From Circinella umbellata (lineage: Eukaryota; Mucoromycota; Mucoromycetes; Mucorales; Lichtheimiaceae), in assembly GCA_025093555.1 (NCBI GenBank), contig JAIWNF010000100.1, positions 34,093-98,092 on the forward strand: DNA of 64,000 bases, read 5' to 3'. The position numbers were made by a program, and so were the translations under genes. Below the pieces are notes generated by a model, which worked only from the letters and a program-made list of their open reading frames with translations, ran no database searches and was not told the DNA's origin. Positions 25,575 to 36,412 of the stretch are shown here, one piece after another (positions within the stretch are counted from its first letter, which is position 1; the number at the start of each line of letters is the position of its first letter).

Positions 25575-27506
25575 TTATTGTATAAGATATGTTCTTGGAT
25601 TCGATAAATTATTACAATCCGAAAAAAGATAATCCGGATGAATTATTTCACACGTACCGATTGCACGATAATGATTTGTATCAACAGAGTCTTTAGTAAT
25701 GACAGGATAATAATTCTTGTTACGTTCTTTGAAAGATAAAGCGCGATTTGATTCTGTATGGTTCTTGAAAGGAATTCCAGAAAGTATTACATATTGAGCA
25801 GATGTATTAAATTTTATATCTTCAGTTAATAAAAAAGATATACTTGCAGGCTCATTTATATGGACTCCTTCTTCTGTTATACTACTACTACAACTTGTTG
25901 TTCCTGATATCATTTGTTTTTGCTCTACTCCGGTGCCTTCTTGTGTATACCAATAAAGGCTTTTTTTATTTATCTTCATAAAATTTGATAAATTACAAAG
26001 CGTTTTCGAGATTCGATTGAGATTTTTAATTTTTTTGGTATCAAGATAAGATGTATTTAAACTGATAGCTTTGGTAGCAACGTGATTTGGTTGATTAGAA
26101 AAAAGTTGGGCTGTGATACCAAGACGCCAAAAATGATGATTATCAGGTATAGGTGGTATATCTTCTTGTTGTATTGTGAATGAAGAAATAGTATCATTCT
26201 CCATCCTATACGATTGTTGCTCATTTGAAATTCCAGTACATTTCACTAACATGGATCTTCCAGATATACTATAGTCGGTAAAAGTAGAGGTGATGTGGTC
26301 ATCAATAAAGATATGTTCACCGTGAACAGAAGTCCAAGAAGGTAAATTAAATTGTTGAATTGGCACTTTATATTTATTATCCGTTGTATTTGTTCTTGTA
26401 GTAGTAGTATCCTTGACTCTTCCAATATGTTTATATTCATTGTGACCACCAAAAAATAATATGGTGATATCCTTTTCAGCCAAAAGACCATAAAATCGAA
26501 TTATCAAATCATTCAGTGATTGATCATAGTCAATATCTAATTTTTGCATAATATCAGGAAATAAATTGGCGAGAGCATAGACACGATCATGATCATTTGT
26601 ACTCGTTCTCATATGTGCATAAAATAAAATATGTCTCAAACTAAGCTCTTCTGATGATTTGTTGAAAATGGTGTGAACACGTTTGAAAGGATGTGTATCT
26701 TGTGCCCACACATGAACGTTTTGACCAATAAAAAGTAATTCTTGAGATTTAACTGTTTCTTCCAAAGTCCACAATCGTTTAAACCATTGGGATTCTTCGT
26801 GTATTTTGCGTTCGGCATCATCGTACATGAGAATATCCACATGGCTATTATTATTATGTTTCTTGGTATCATCCTGTACTTTTAAATTAAATTCAGGTAC
26901 GAGTGCAACTGTACAATAAGCATTATTATAGATTCGATGCATATGTTGTATTTCTTGATGCTTTTCTTGTTGATCATTTTGATTTATACACATTTGATCG
27001 AACCAAATGTACTTTATATTAAAATCATGGCATATATGTTTAATGATATCTTGGAATGGAACATAATAACTGACATGTTTAGGCTGTTCTTTTTCTTTTT
27101 CTTTTTGTTTCGTGCTTTTAAAATAGTCATTATTTATTATAAAAGTATGCCACCATTCTTCTATAGGGTTGTTGTTGTTGTTGCTGTACTGGTTGTTGCC
27201 ATGGTTATTGATGTTGGGGGTATAGTCACGTTTGATAATGTGTTTACCTTGATCTATTCGAGTACTTTTTCCTGTTGTTTTATCAAAATTAATTTCTCCC
27301 GATTGATTCCATGAATAAGATAATGCACAATATCCTTCATTGACTTGATTGCCTGGAACCACTTGCATGTCATAGGTACGCACCAATTTACTAGGCAAAA
27401 AATTGGGTTTAGGTATTTCAGTCGGAATTCGTTTGTGTGGTTGGGAATATTTTTTAATGATTCGATTTTCTATGGTCCATTGTGGAGACTCATAGGTTAT
27501 ATACAT
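25575..27506 (-). CDS. HET (heterokaryon incompatibility) domain protein
   Basis: Single-exon ORF of 643 residues with HET-domain motifs in order: YCALSYSW (about residue 60), IKYIWFDQMCINQNDQQEK with a following HRIYNNAYCTVALV (about 165-205), and WFKRLWTLEE (about 240-250). These match the PF06985 core blocks. In filamentous Ascomycota such proteins trigger cell death on fusion of incompatible strains. Whether that role holds here is unknown. The C-terminal about 350 residues have no domain I recognise. It has no intron, while nearly all its neighbours are intron-rich. The start ATG (MYITYESPQW) is the first in frame. Confidence 0.85.
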   Translation of the reverse strand: MYITYESPQWTIENRIIKKYSQPHKRIPTEIPKPNFLPSKLVRTYDMQVVPGNQVNEGYCALSYSWNQSGEINFDKTTGKSTRIDQGKHIIKRDYTPNINNHGNNQYSNNNNNPIEEWWHTFIINNDYFKSTKQKEKEKEQPKHVSYYVPFQDIIKHICHDFNIKYIWFDQMCINQNDQQEKHQEIQHMHRIYNNAYCTVALVPEFNLKVQDDTKKHNNNSHVDILMYDDAERKIHEESQWFKRLWTLEETVKSQELLFIGQNVHVWAQDTHPFKRVHTIFNKSSEELSLRHILFYAHMRTSTNDHDRVYALANLFPDIMQKLDIDYDQSLNDLIIRFYGLLAEKDITILFFGGHNEYKHIGRVKDTTTTRTNTTDNKYKVPIQQFNLPSWTSVHGEHIFIDDHITSTFTDYSISGRSMLVKCTGISNEQQSYRMENDTISSFTIQQEDIPPIPDNHHFWRLGITAQLFSNQPNHVATKAISLNTSYLDTKKIKNLNRISKTLCNLSNFMKINKKSLYWYTQEGTGVEQKQMISGTTSCSSSITEEGVHINEPASISFLLTEDIKFNTSAQYVILSGIPFKNHTESNRALSFKERNKNYYPVITKDSVDTNHYRAIGTCEIIHPDYLFSDCNNLSNPRTYLIQ

Positions 27507-28281
27507 TTTTGTTGTGTGTCGCGTATAAAAAAGTACTTGTTACTATTCTTTTATATATATATGTGAAACTAACTTGGTGAGAACAGATGAGTCTGGTTCC
27601 CCTCAGCTTAACAAGACTCTTGCTTTAAAAACAGCCTAATATATATATATGTATATAGAAAGACTTACAGTTGTAAAAAAAATAAGGTTAAAAGTAATAA
27701 TATGTTGCTGTTTGGGTATTTCAAAATCACGTATCCTTGTTATACATGGTAACGTATATATAGTATAATAACTTTTAGAGCCAAAAATATTCAATCTAGA
27801 GTATAAAGTGGATGTTATCTCACCAAAGGTAAAGGACGATATGACAAAATAAAATAATTTAGAGAAAGGAAAAATAAAAAGGAAGAACTTATTTTAAACA
27901 GCCTTTTTTTTTTCTATTTTTACACCGCTCAGGTGATAGCTTTTGTGTGACATTCACTCTATAAGTGTTAACTTAAGCATTTCATGATTTTCAAGGATAC
28001 TTTTTAACTTACTAAAACGTAATAATTTATAATTTGAGCACGATTCCAATCTTGTTATATTTAAAGGGTAATCAAACTTACAAAAAAAAATAGGATGCTA
28101 TTTAGAATGCGCATACGTACTTACAAAATAGAACAAAAAACGTCAAAAGTTGAGGATACGTCGCGTAGTGAGTGGGAGCGTGTAATTTTTTTTATATATC
28201 AGATACATTCAACGTTTTATTAAATAGACAAAATGATTATAGATGATATATATATATATATATATATTTATATAAAACTGA
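27507..28281. other. Intergenic region upstream of the HET gene
   Basis: 775 bp, AT-rich, with AT-dinucleotide runs (27551-27562, 28246-28270). It contains the upstream region of the HET gene and the 3' end of the two-TM protein gene. No ORF or motif is supported. Confidence 0.5.
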
Positions 28282-29360
28282 TTAATTGTATCGTAAAAAC
28301 TGATTTTTTTTCTCAGTATTAAAACAATAATCATTTACTACATTTTGTTGTAGTTGTAGTCCCTTTTTTGAAAACCTTTTCACTTTGTCAAATGAATGAA
28401 TATATTCCGGTTCATTTAAAAGTATACTTTTTTCTTTTGTTTCATTATCTGTAATATTGTTAGATAATGGAATACTGACAAAATCATTCGTATGATATCG
28501 AAGTAGTGTAGAAAATCGTGGACTAGCAGTAGTCATTCTATTATATCGATTATCTTCAAATTCAATTACAATCATCTTTTTTTAAGATATAATAAATCTT
28601 TTTTTTAGCTCTTTTTGTTTCTTTTTTTTTTTTGATCTACGTAATAGCAATATCAGAAATAAATCTTACATAAAATGGTTTTGAATAAAATGTCGAATAG
28701 GTCTTGTTATTCGTTGTTGTTGATGATGACCATATTTTAGTTGTTGCAATAATATCATTACCATTTTTACTGAAACGATAGTTAATACCTCGAATATTTT
28801 CTGTTGTATTTATTGTATTACATGTATTTAAAACAGATTGTTCAAACTATATATATTAATACGTATGAGTTTTTTTTTCCAAGATTGTTTTAGGCAAAAA
28901 AAAATGTTTTCTTTTGTTTTACCTTGTAACGAATATGTTGATATCGCCAAATAAATATAGCAGTGGTTAAAAACATGAGAATAGGAATTATAATTGAAAT
29001 GAATACCAATTCAAAACTAAGCCATAACGTATACACTGTTAACGCCATAACAATCCATAATATGCATAATATACCCATCCAAACAAGTTTGTTACCAGGA
29101 GGTGGATTTGATGATACAGATTGATTAATTATGTTAATAGAACGTTGATAATCTTGTAATGTAAGCTAAAAAAAATAATAGTAATTTTTATAAAGTATCC
29201 GTTAGTCGAATAGATCCATAAAAGTCACGTTACTGTTTTTATTAATTTAAAAGAAGAAGATATGTTATTTTGTACGTATAATACATACATATCCATGAAG
29301 TTCAAAAGTGTATTGATCATCGAATTTTTTACTCATAAATTCAATTTGAATAGATTTCAT
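28282..29360 (-). CDS. Unrecognised protein with two adjacent membrane segments
   Basis: Four exons on the minus strand: 29360-29289, 29165-28923, 28846-28670 and 28575-28282. All junctions have GT-AG and are in phase 0, giving 261 residues. After a short N-terminus (MKSIQIEFMSKKFDDQYTFE) and the stretch LTLQDYQRSINIINQ come two hydrophobic segments: GILCILWIVMALTVYTLWL and FISIIIPILMFLTTAIFIW. The segment FEQSVLNTCNTINTTENIRG then INYRF and a polar C-terminus follow. The topology (helical hairpin with both ends on the same side) resembles small ER/nuclear-envelope proteins, but I cannot assign a family. The clean, phase-consistent exon set is the main reason to call it a gene. Confidence 0.65.
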
Positions 29361-30109
29361 TGTTTTTTTTGAAAGGATCAATAGGAGTGGGTGGAAGAAG
29401 GGTAGTACGTATCGTTGGTAACTCTTTTGACTTGTCAAAAAAGAGAGAAAATAAAAGAATAGACGAAAATTATTAAATGAATGGAAAGGGTTCTTACAAT
29501 AAAATAAGTAGAAAAAAAATTGGGAAAAGAAAAAAAAAAGATATTCAACGGTTCCCTCATTTGAAGACAATACGTAAAAAAAGGAGGGAAAAAAAATAAC
29601 AAACGAGAAGGAGAAAAGGATGTCATTGCATCTCATTAAAACAAATAATAATAAAAAATAGAGGAGGAGCGTAAATGTATTTACTCTAATATATAGAAAA
29701 TTAAGGGGGAGGGACATCAGTGTCCATCAAACTGAATTAATAACTAATTGTAACATTAACAAAAAGTTAGCAGTAAATAATAAATACACCTTATTTAAAT
29801 ATCCATCCATGCAATAATATTAATATCTTTATGTGATTTGTGACATGTATATATATATCATTAATAGATTCAAATTTGTTTATACTTATTGAAGGACTTA
29901 TCGGACTTGTGGTTGGAATAAATGTATAACGAAATATTAAAAGGGTTCTTACGTATTATAAAAAACCATTTTTTGTCTTAATTATAAAATACTTTGACTT
30001 TCTCCCCTTATGGAATTGTGTCTTTTTTTTGAACATCCATTCTTTGTATATTTTTGTACAAGAAGAAATGAAAACAACATTATGTATGGTTTGTATTTCA
30101 TTTTTATTT
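29361..30109. other. Intergenic region, no gene seen
   Basis: 750 bp between the two-TM gene and the GH15 gene, both on the minus strand. A 150-codon minus ORF (29265-29717) here is Phe/Leu-rich translation of T-runs and overlaps the first exon of the two-TM gene, so I do not count it. No repeat or RNA gene recognised. Confidence 0.5.
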
Positions 30110-33063
30110 TTATTGACGTCTTTTTCCAAGTACTCGATCAAGATTAAATGCAGCTAGGTATAGAAAAATAGTATGTAAATAATATAAACTACGTACAATC
30201 TGTTATTATAATAAAGAATAGAGGATTGTCTATCTATGATACTTTACCACTAATGAAAGATAAATGTGAAAAAGCTTGTGGTGTATTACCAAGCATTTCG
30301 CCTGATCTAGCCACTTCTTCAGAAAATAAACCAAGATGATTCCCATAGGAAACCATTTCTTCAAACATAACAACGGCTCTTTCTAAAAGTTTTTTATCAT
30401 ACATGCCTGCTCTTGTTAATGCTTCTACTAACCAAAATGTACACATAGAAAAGGCTCCTTCTAATCCACCAACACCATCATCTGTAGTTAAATAATTATA
30501 TCGAAAGACTAAATTATTGGCAACCAATCCACCTAAAATAATATATATATAGATAAAAGAAGGGGGAGAAGGTAAATACATATATAATAATTTTATATAG
30601 TACGTAGAAAAAAAAAACAAAGTTGGTATGAAAAAACCTTTTTCTGGAGGCAATAACATTTTTTGAATTGTTGATAACATTCTTGGATCATTGGGTGCAA
30701 CAAAAAAGACTAATGGCATAATTAATACACTTGAATCAAGAGCATCAGGTGATTCAATTCCTTGAGTAAATATTTGTAATTTTGGATTCCAACATTTTTC
30801 CATTATTTCTTCATAAATTTCATCTCGTACATTAAGCCATCGATACCTTTCTTTACAAGGAAACATACGTTTTTCTGCTAAACGTAAACCTGATTTTTTA
30901 TTTTTTGGGGGAGGGGGGTAAGTTATCTCATCATTATATAAATGTATATATGTATAACTTGATAATTATTACCTCTATCAACAGCCACCCAACACATGAC
31001 TCTAGAATAAGTAAAATGTTGTTTACTACCGCGTACTTCCCTATAAAGAACCATAAAATAGATACGTACATACTCTTATATGAGATAAAAAAAACAAGTA
31101 TGAAAGTATTAATTATATATATACATATATTACCAGATGGACATATCAGGTTGTTTATAATTATCACAGACATAATTAACAAGTTGCTTTACAGAACACC
31201 ACATATCATATGAAACAGGTTGCCCATGTTTGTTGTAAAGGTATATACCATCCAATAATTCACCTAATAAAAAGATTATATAAGACAATGTATTCTTATT
31301 TCTTTGTTTGTTTGTGTCAGAGAGAGAGAGAAAAACCAGTAATAGTTATATAACGAACCATAAATATCAAGTTGAAGATGATCATAAGCTCCATTGCCTA
31401 CTCTAACAGGACGTGAACCATGATATCCATCTAAATGATCCAATTCATATTCCTCTAATTTTTTAACACCATCAATACTATATTTAATGTTTTTTGTCAG
31501 CCAGTATATATATATAAGACCTTTCTTTTTTTAACAGCCAATAATGTTTTTTTTTACCTATACATAATATTTAAAGACCCATCCGCATTCTAAGTTTTTA
31601 AAATGTAAAAGTCAAAGAATGAATATATTAATCAACCACTTTATCCCTACTTGTTTTTTTTTTACTAACCAAATCATTACAACGATCAGAAATAAATTTC
31701 ATATAGTGTTGAGCTTCTTCTGTAAGACCCAAACGAAGAAATGCATATATGGTAAATGAACTATCTCGAATCCAAACAAATCGATAATCCCAATTTCGAG
31801 TTCCACCAATAGCTTCAGGAAGACTAAATGTAGGAGCAGCTACAACGGCTCCAGTATAAAAGACAATTTCTTTATTTTTTAGAGACAAAATACAGTAGTA
31901 AGGATAATAATTATTTTTCTTTCGTTACTTACCGGTTCATAGGTGAGTAACTTGAGAATTAATGCACTTCTCATAACACTTTCTCTCCAACGACCTTTGT
32001 AAGAGCTTCGATTAATCCAATTTTGCCAATATTTAGCTGTTTGTCTAAACAAGGCATCTACCAAACTAGCAGTTAAAGGTGGATCTTTTGCTTTACGTTC
32101 CTTTGCTTGAAGATGTGTTTCATGTTTAGGAATTTCATTATCAGGCACTTGTCTAAAAATAAATGTCACTTGTTGTGTTTCTTGTAATTCAAATGTGGCA
32201 GTAACACCAGGACCTTTTAAACCAGCACAAGTTGCCTTTTCATCTATTTTCATATTCACTGTAGGACATGAAAAATCACCACATTTCACCACATAACGTA
32301 AATCCATATCCATATCTTGTGATTTGAAAATAGCTCTTTTACCACCGACATAATAAGAAATATCATCTTCTGGATAAAGTTTAGGTGCATTGGTTTCATT
32401 ATTACCCGTAGGTGTTGTTGCTTGACCAAATCGTTCTAATTCAACGGTATGTTCATCTCTTGCATAATTGAAAGCGGGATAACATTCCATATCAAAAGCC
32501 ACTGTACCCCGAATAACATTCACCACACGAATAATCCAAGGTAATAAAGGTTTTGTACCCAGACGTTGGGATTGTACGGGAATATGCATATAATCAGTAA
32601 TTTGTCCAACACCTTCATCTGATAAAAATCGTGTTGTCAAAATATTTCCATTGGGTAAATATTGTTGTTTATTACTTGTGTGATTTCTTGGTGATATACA
32701 AAAATGACCTCCTTTATCTTTATCCAACATACGACAAAATATAGAAGGACTGTCAAATTTAGGATAACAACAAAAGTCAATAGAACCATCTGTACCACAC
32801 ATGGCAATCGTTCGCATATTGCCAATAATACCATAATTTTCAATAGGTAAATAACCTCTTGTTCGCATATTACAACGTGTATCCTCTGTCTCTGAAAAAG
32901 AAGGACGTCGACTCGGGAAACTTGGATTAATGGATTGACGTCGTGTATCAGCTACATAACGAACTCCTTCTGGTAATTCATCTGCAGGATGAAGTTTGGC
33001 TTTGATTTCGGAATCGAGTTGAAGTCCAAACGATTTATCTTCATTGTCATAATCATCACCCAT
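30110..33063 (-). CDS. GH15-family glycosidase (glucoamylase/trehalase-like, cytosolic)
   Basis: Nine exons on the minus strand: 33063-31933, 31855-31670, 31589-31558 (32 nt), 31477-31359, 31263-31134, 31040-30973, 30889-30638, 30532-30248 and 30153-30110, giving about 748 residues. GH15 hallmarks are [22 protein letters not shown] at the N-domain, [19 protein letters not shown] (about residues 393-411), [20 protein letters not shown] and a C-terminal [10 protein letters not shown]. Bacterial relatives are glucodextranases and trehalases; the substrate here is undetermined. No signal peptide, so probably cytosolic. Residues 41-44 RRQS and 52-55 RRPS are PKA-type sites. The first intron has a perfect GTAAGT donor, but the matching in-frame acceptor reads AT instead of AG; an in-frame GT-AG alternative (31928-31870) would insert five residues. 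Start chosen at [10 protein letters not shown]; an upstream in-frame ATG adds a poor leader. Confidence 0.9.
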
Positions 33064-33681
33064 TACGTTAATAAATAAAATAAAAGAAAAAGTAGTATGT
33101 GTATAATGAAACTTTTGCTTTATACACACAATAACAAGGGGTTCTTTTTTATTTATTTTTTGTAACTAGGGTTACTGTTATACCATCCCACTCCCTTGTA
33201 ATGAAGTTTTTTTAAAAAAAAGAAAGGATTTCCTCCCATTCTGATTTATGTCTTATCAACATTATAAAGAAAGGGAAAAATAAAAAGAATTGTTATACCT
33301 GTTCAATTTCTCTTTCTCCACCCCCAAACTTTTTTTTTCTCCACTCTAATAGCAAAAAAGTTAATTATTTTGTGTTGCATAAATGGGGGGGAGGGGGGTT
33401 GAGCGAGTGATTACTATTATTATCGAGCCGATGTGAGCACTTTTTTCTTTATTTGGTTGTTATTTATGAGCATTGTCATCTTTTTTTTAATTAATCATAT
33501 AGGATATCAATTTGACAGCAGTCAAGTTATTCATGCACGCACTAAATGTTGTAAACCATGTAAATTAATTATATGTCATATGCAGTGAAGAAAAAGTATT
33601 ATGTTATTTATATGATATAAGAAAAGCGATTACTACTAATTTTTTTTTTGTTTTTTATTTACTATGTTCTATTTTTATAAT
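33064..33681. other. Promoter region of the GH15 gene
   Basis: 618 bp, AT-rich with C and G homopolymers (33317-33325, 33386-33399). It separates two minus-strand genes and should hold the GH15 promoter and the 3' UTR of the CNNM-like gene. No clear motif. Confidence 0.45.
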
Positions 33682-36085
33682 TCATGAGTTAATAGAATTC
33701 GGTTTTGAAATAACGGTTGATTCAGAATCAGTACTACTACTACTACAACATCCTTTTATTTTTTCATTTTTTATATTGTTATTTGTTGTCGGTGAATGAT
33801 GATAAATGGGTTGTTCTTGTCGTATTGATGATCTTTTATTATCGGCATTGTCTTTTTCGTTTATATTAGTATCATGTATTAATATATTCGTCAAAAGAGT
33901 TTCTTCTTTTATATTTGATTTGATTAATTTATTTAATAATTCTTCAAATGTGATTATTCCAAGTACTTTTACGTCCTGCGTATAAGAAACATATTCTTTG
34001 TGATGCGATGATTCTGATGATGAACATATAGAAGAAGATGGTTGTTGTGTTGATGATGAAAAAGACGAAGATGATTCAATTTTTAAATCTTTTTGACCCA
34101 AGTCTTTTGTTTTTTCGTCTATTGTTGTTGTTAATTCTTTATTATCTATAGACCGATCACCATGCCGAAAACCTTTGTTTATATTACAACATCTAGTAGA
34201 TAATACAGAACTCCTTTTATAGTTTTTGTCGTAGTAATGATCCTTGTTATCACATTTAAAAGTATTATTATCTTTCATATTATGCGGAGAATTCGTGGAT
34301 AAAACAACTTGAACCATTCGATCTGTAATAATAATAAAAAACAACATTTTTAAATCTTATTTTCCTTTTTAAAACCCTCCCTATGATAAGTAGCATAGAT
34401 GAACATACTAGGGTCATTTTCAAGTATTTTTAAAAGAGTAATAGCTGAAGTATTTGCAGAAACTTGCTTTATAGGTTCAATTGTAATCTTATTTAATGGA
34501 ATTTTATCTTTTGGATTCAATACAGAAAGGTACTAGTAAAAGTTAAAAATGATGTCAGTGATATATATTATGGATGTCCCCCCCCTCCTTTTCTCTTTTG
34601 TTAAAGACCATCTCCCCCTTAGTTGAAATATGAATTATATATAAAGTAAATATAAACCTTAGTTTTTAAAACACCGAGAATAATTCGACAATGTGAAGAT
34701 GGATCATATTTATATACAGGAATATTAATACATTCATTTTGTAGAATTGTATTAATAATCATATTATCTAATTGTGTATCAATAGGAAGCATAAATGATT
34801 GTTCTTGTTCTTGTTGCTGAGTTGAATGTATAAAATCACTTGCGGAATACAACGATAAATCCAATGTATTATGAAGGATTTCAACCGTATCTTTTTGTAA
34901 CGGACCTCCTACTTTTCTTTCTTTTTCTTCTTTTTTATTATTATTATTCAATGATAATGGTTTTTCTTCACTATGTAGATGAATCAATTCTCGTAATTCT
35001 ATTATATACAATAGATAATTAAGTTAAAAGAGAATATAAATGTCTTTTATTTACACATATGATATATATATCTTACCTGAAACACCATATATAGTACCAT
35101 CATGTTTGCCTAATATACAATCCAATAATTTTGCAATGGGCCAAGCAAGAATGTACCAAAAACCAATAAGAATTCTTACAGGAATAGCAAAAAATGCACC
35201 TATTGCAAGACCATGTCTAGAACAAATAGCTTGTGGTATAATTTCTGCAAATATAAAAACGAGTGCTGTAGAAATAATCACTGCAACATATCCTATTTCA
35301 AAAAATAAAAGTGTGAGTGAGTTGAATGACGCCAATAGTTTTTTGGAACGATCAAAATCTTTTTTTTCCTTCTCCTTTTTTAACGTATGTTTGTGTGTTT
35401 GTGTGTGTGTGTGTGTGGGGGGGGGCTTTACCTTCTCCAAATAATCCATCACAAAGAATAGGAAGTGTTTCATTTAAAACAGTATTGGTAAGTAATAGAG
35501 ATGTTAATAATAAATGTGCATTTTTTCGAATAGGTAAAATTTTTGCAGCATGTTTTTGTTGTTTAGGTGTACCAGCTGTGGATAATATAGCTAAATTGGT
35601 TGCGTCTAATGACATCTATAATAATAATGTATATATATATATATATTTATATTCAATTCACATAATTCATCATGTAAAAACCTAAAACATCCAACTAAAT
35701 TTATATTTACCAAACCAAGTGTTAGACCTATATTGTTATTATTTTGATTTTAATTGATAGAAAAGAATCGTTTAGTAAAGAAAATAATAATAGTAGAGAG
35801 TACGTATGATTGCTATGGTAAAGAAATAACTCTTTATTGAATGTATATATATATATATTTGTTGTTGAAGTATATACCTGCAACAATTCCACTACAAATT
35901 ACAAGAGCAAAAATAGCCAAAACTTGACCCCAAAATCCAGCTGATAAAACTGACAATGTTTCTTTTTCTTCTTCGTTATTACCAATAGCATATACATTTT
36001 GTTGTAATAATAATATTGAAAATAAAAAGAATATTATTTTGAATTGATAATAATCACGGTAACGATACCTAAAGATAATTGACAT
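33682..36085 (-). CDS. CNNM/Mam3-like membrane protein (DUF21 + CBS pair)
   Basis: Seven exons on the minus strand: 36085-35878, 35727-35711 (17 nt), 35615-35432, 35292-35077, 34998-34658, 34532-34409 and 34322-33682, giving 576 residues. It starts with a signal-like hydrophobic segment (FKIIFFLFSILLLQQNVYA). The DUF21 transmembrane domain follows (GIVAGLTLGLMSLD, VAVIISTALVFIFAEIIPQ, IGFWYILAWPIAKLLD). A Bateman (CBS) module follows: INIPVYKYD.., ILGVLKTKYLSVLN.. and VLGIITFEELLNKL. CNNM/Mam3 proteins sit in plasma or vacuolar membrane and affect Mg/Mn homeostasis. The C-terminal part is Ser-rich and charged. The 17-nt micro-exon encodes the conserved LTLGL and is required for frame. The exact ion is inference. 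Confidence 0.88.
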
Positions 36086-36412
36086 TTAAAAAAAATGATG
36101 ATGATGATTTGTTTTGAGAAAGAAGAAGAAAGAAAGAATTTACATTCAAAATAATGTTGATAAAACTGTTATAATTATTATTATTTTTATGTGTGTCACA
36201 TGAAAGGGTTACTGCTTCTCCTTTCAAAAAAAAAAAGACTTCTCCTTTCTTTTTTTTGCGTCTTTCATGCAGCTAGAAATAAAAAAAAATCTAACGTAAC
36301 TTTTTTATTTTTCCTTTGCATACATTAAATTATTATAGAAATATAAACATAAGATGTATGTATGTCAATAGCATTATCATTATTATTTATTTATTTTATG
36401 ATTCTCTTCTAA
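36086..36412. other. Short intergenic region
   Basis: 327 bp between COG3 and the CNNM-like gene, same strand. It contains two near-complementary CTTTC/GAAAG-A stretches around 36204-36262 (CTTCTCCTTTC repeated with intervening poly-A), possibly part of the CNNM promoter. No gene. Confidence 0.45.

Noticed and set aside
29265..29717. 150-codon minus-strand ORF
   Set aside because: Phe/Leu-rich product of T-runs, in another frame from the supported first exon of the two-TM gene. No motif.
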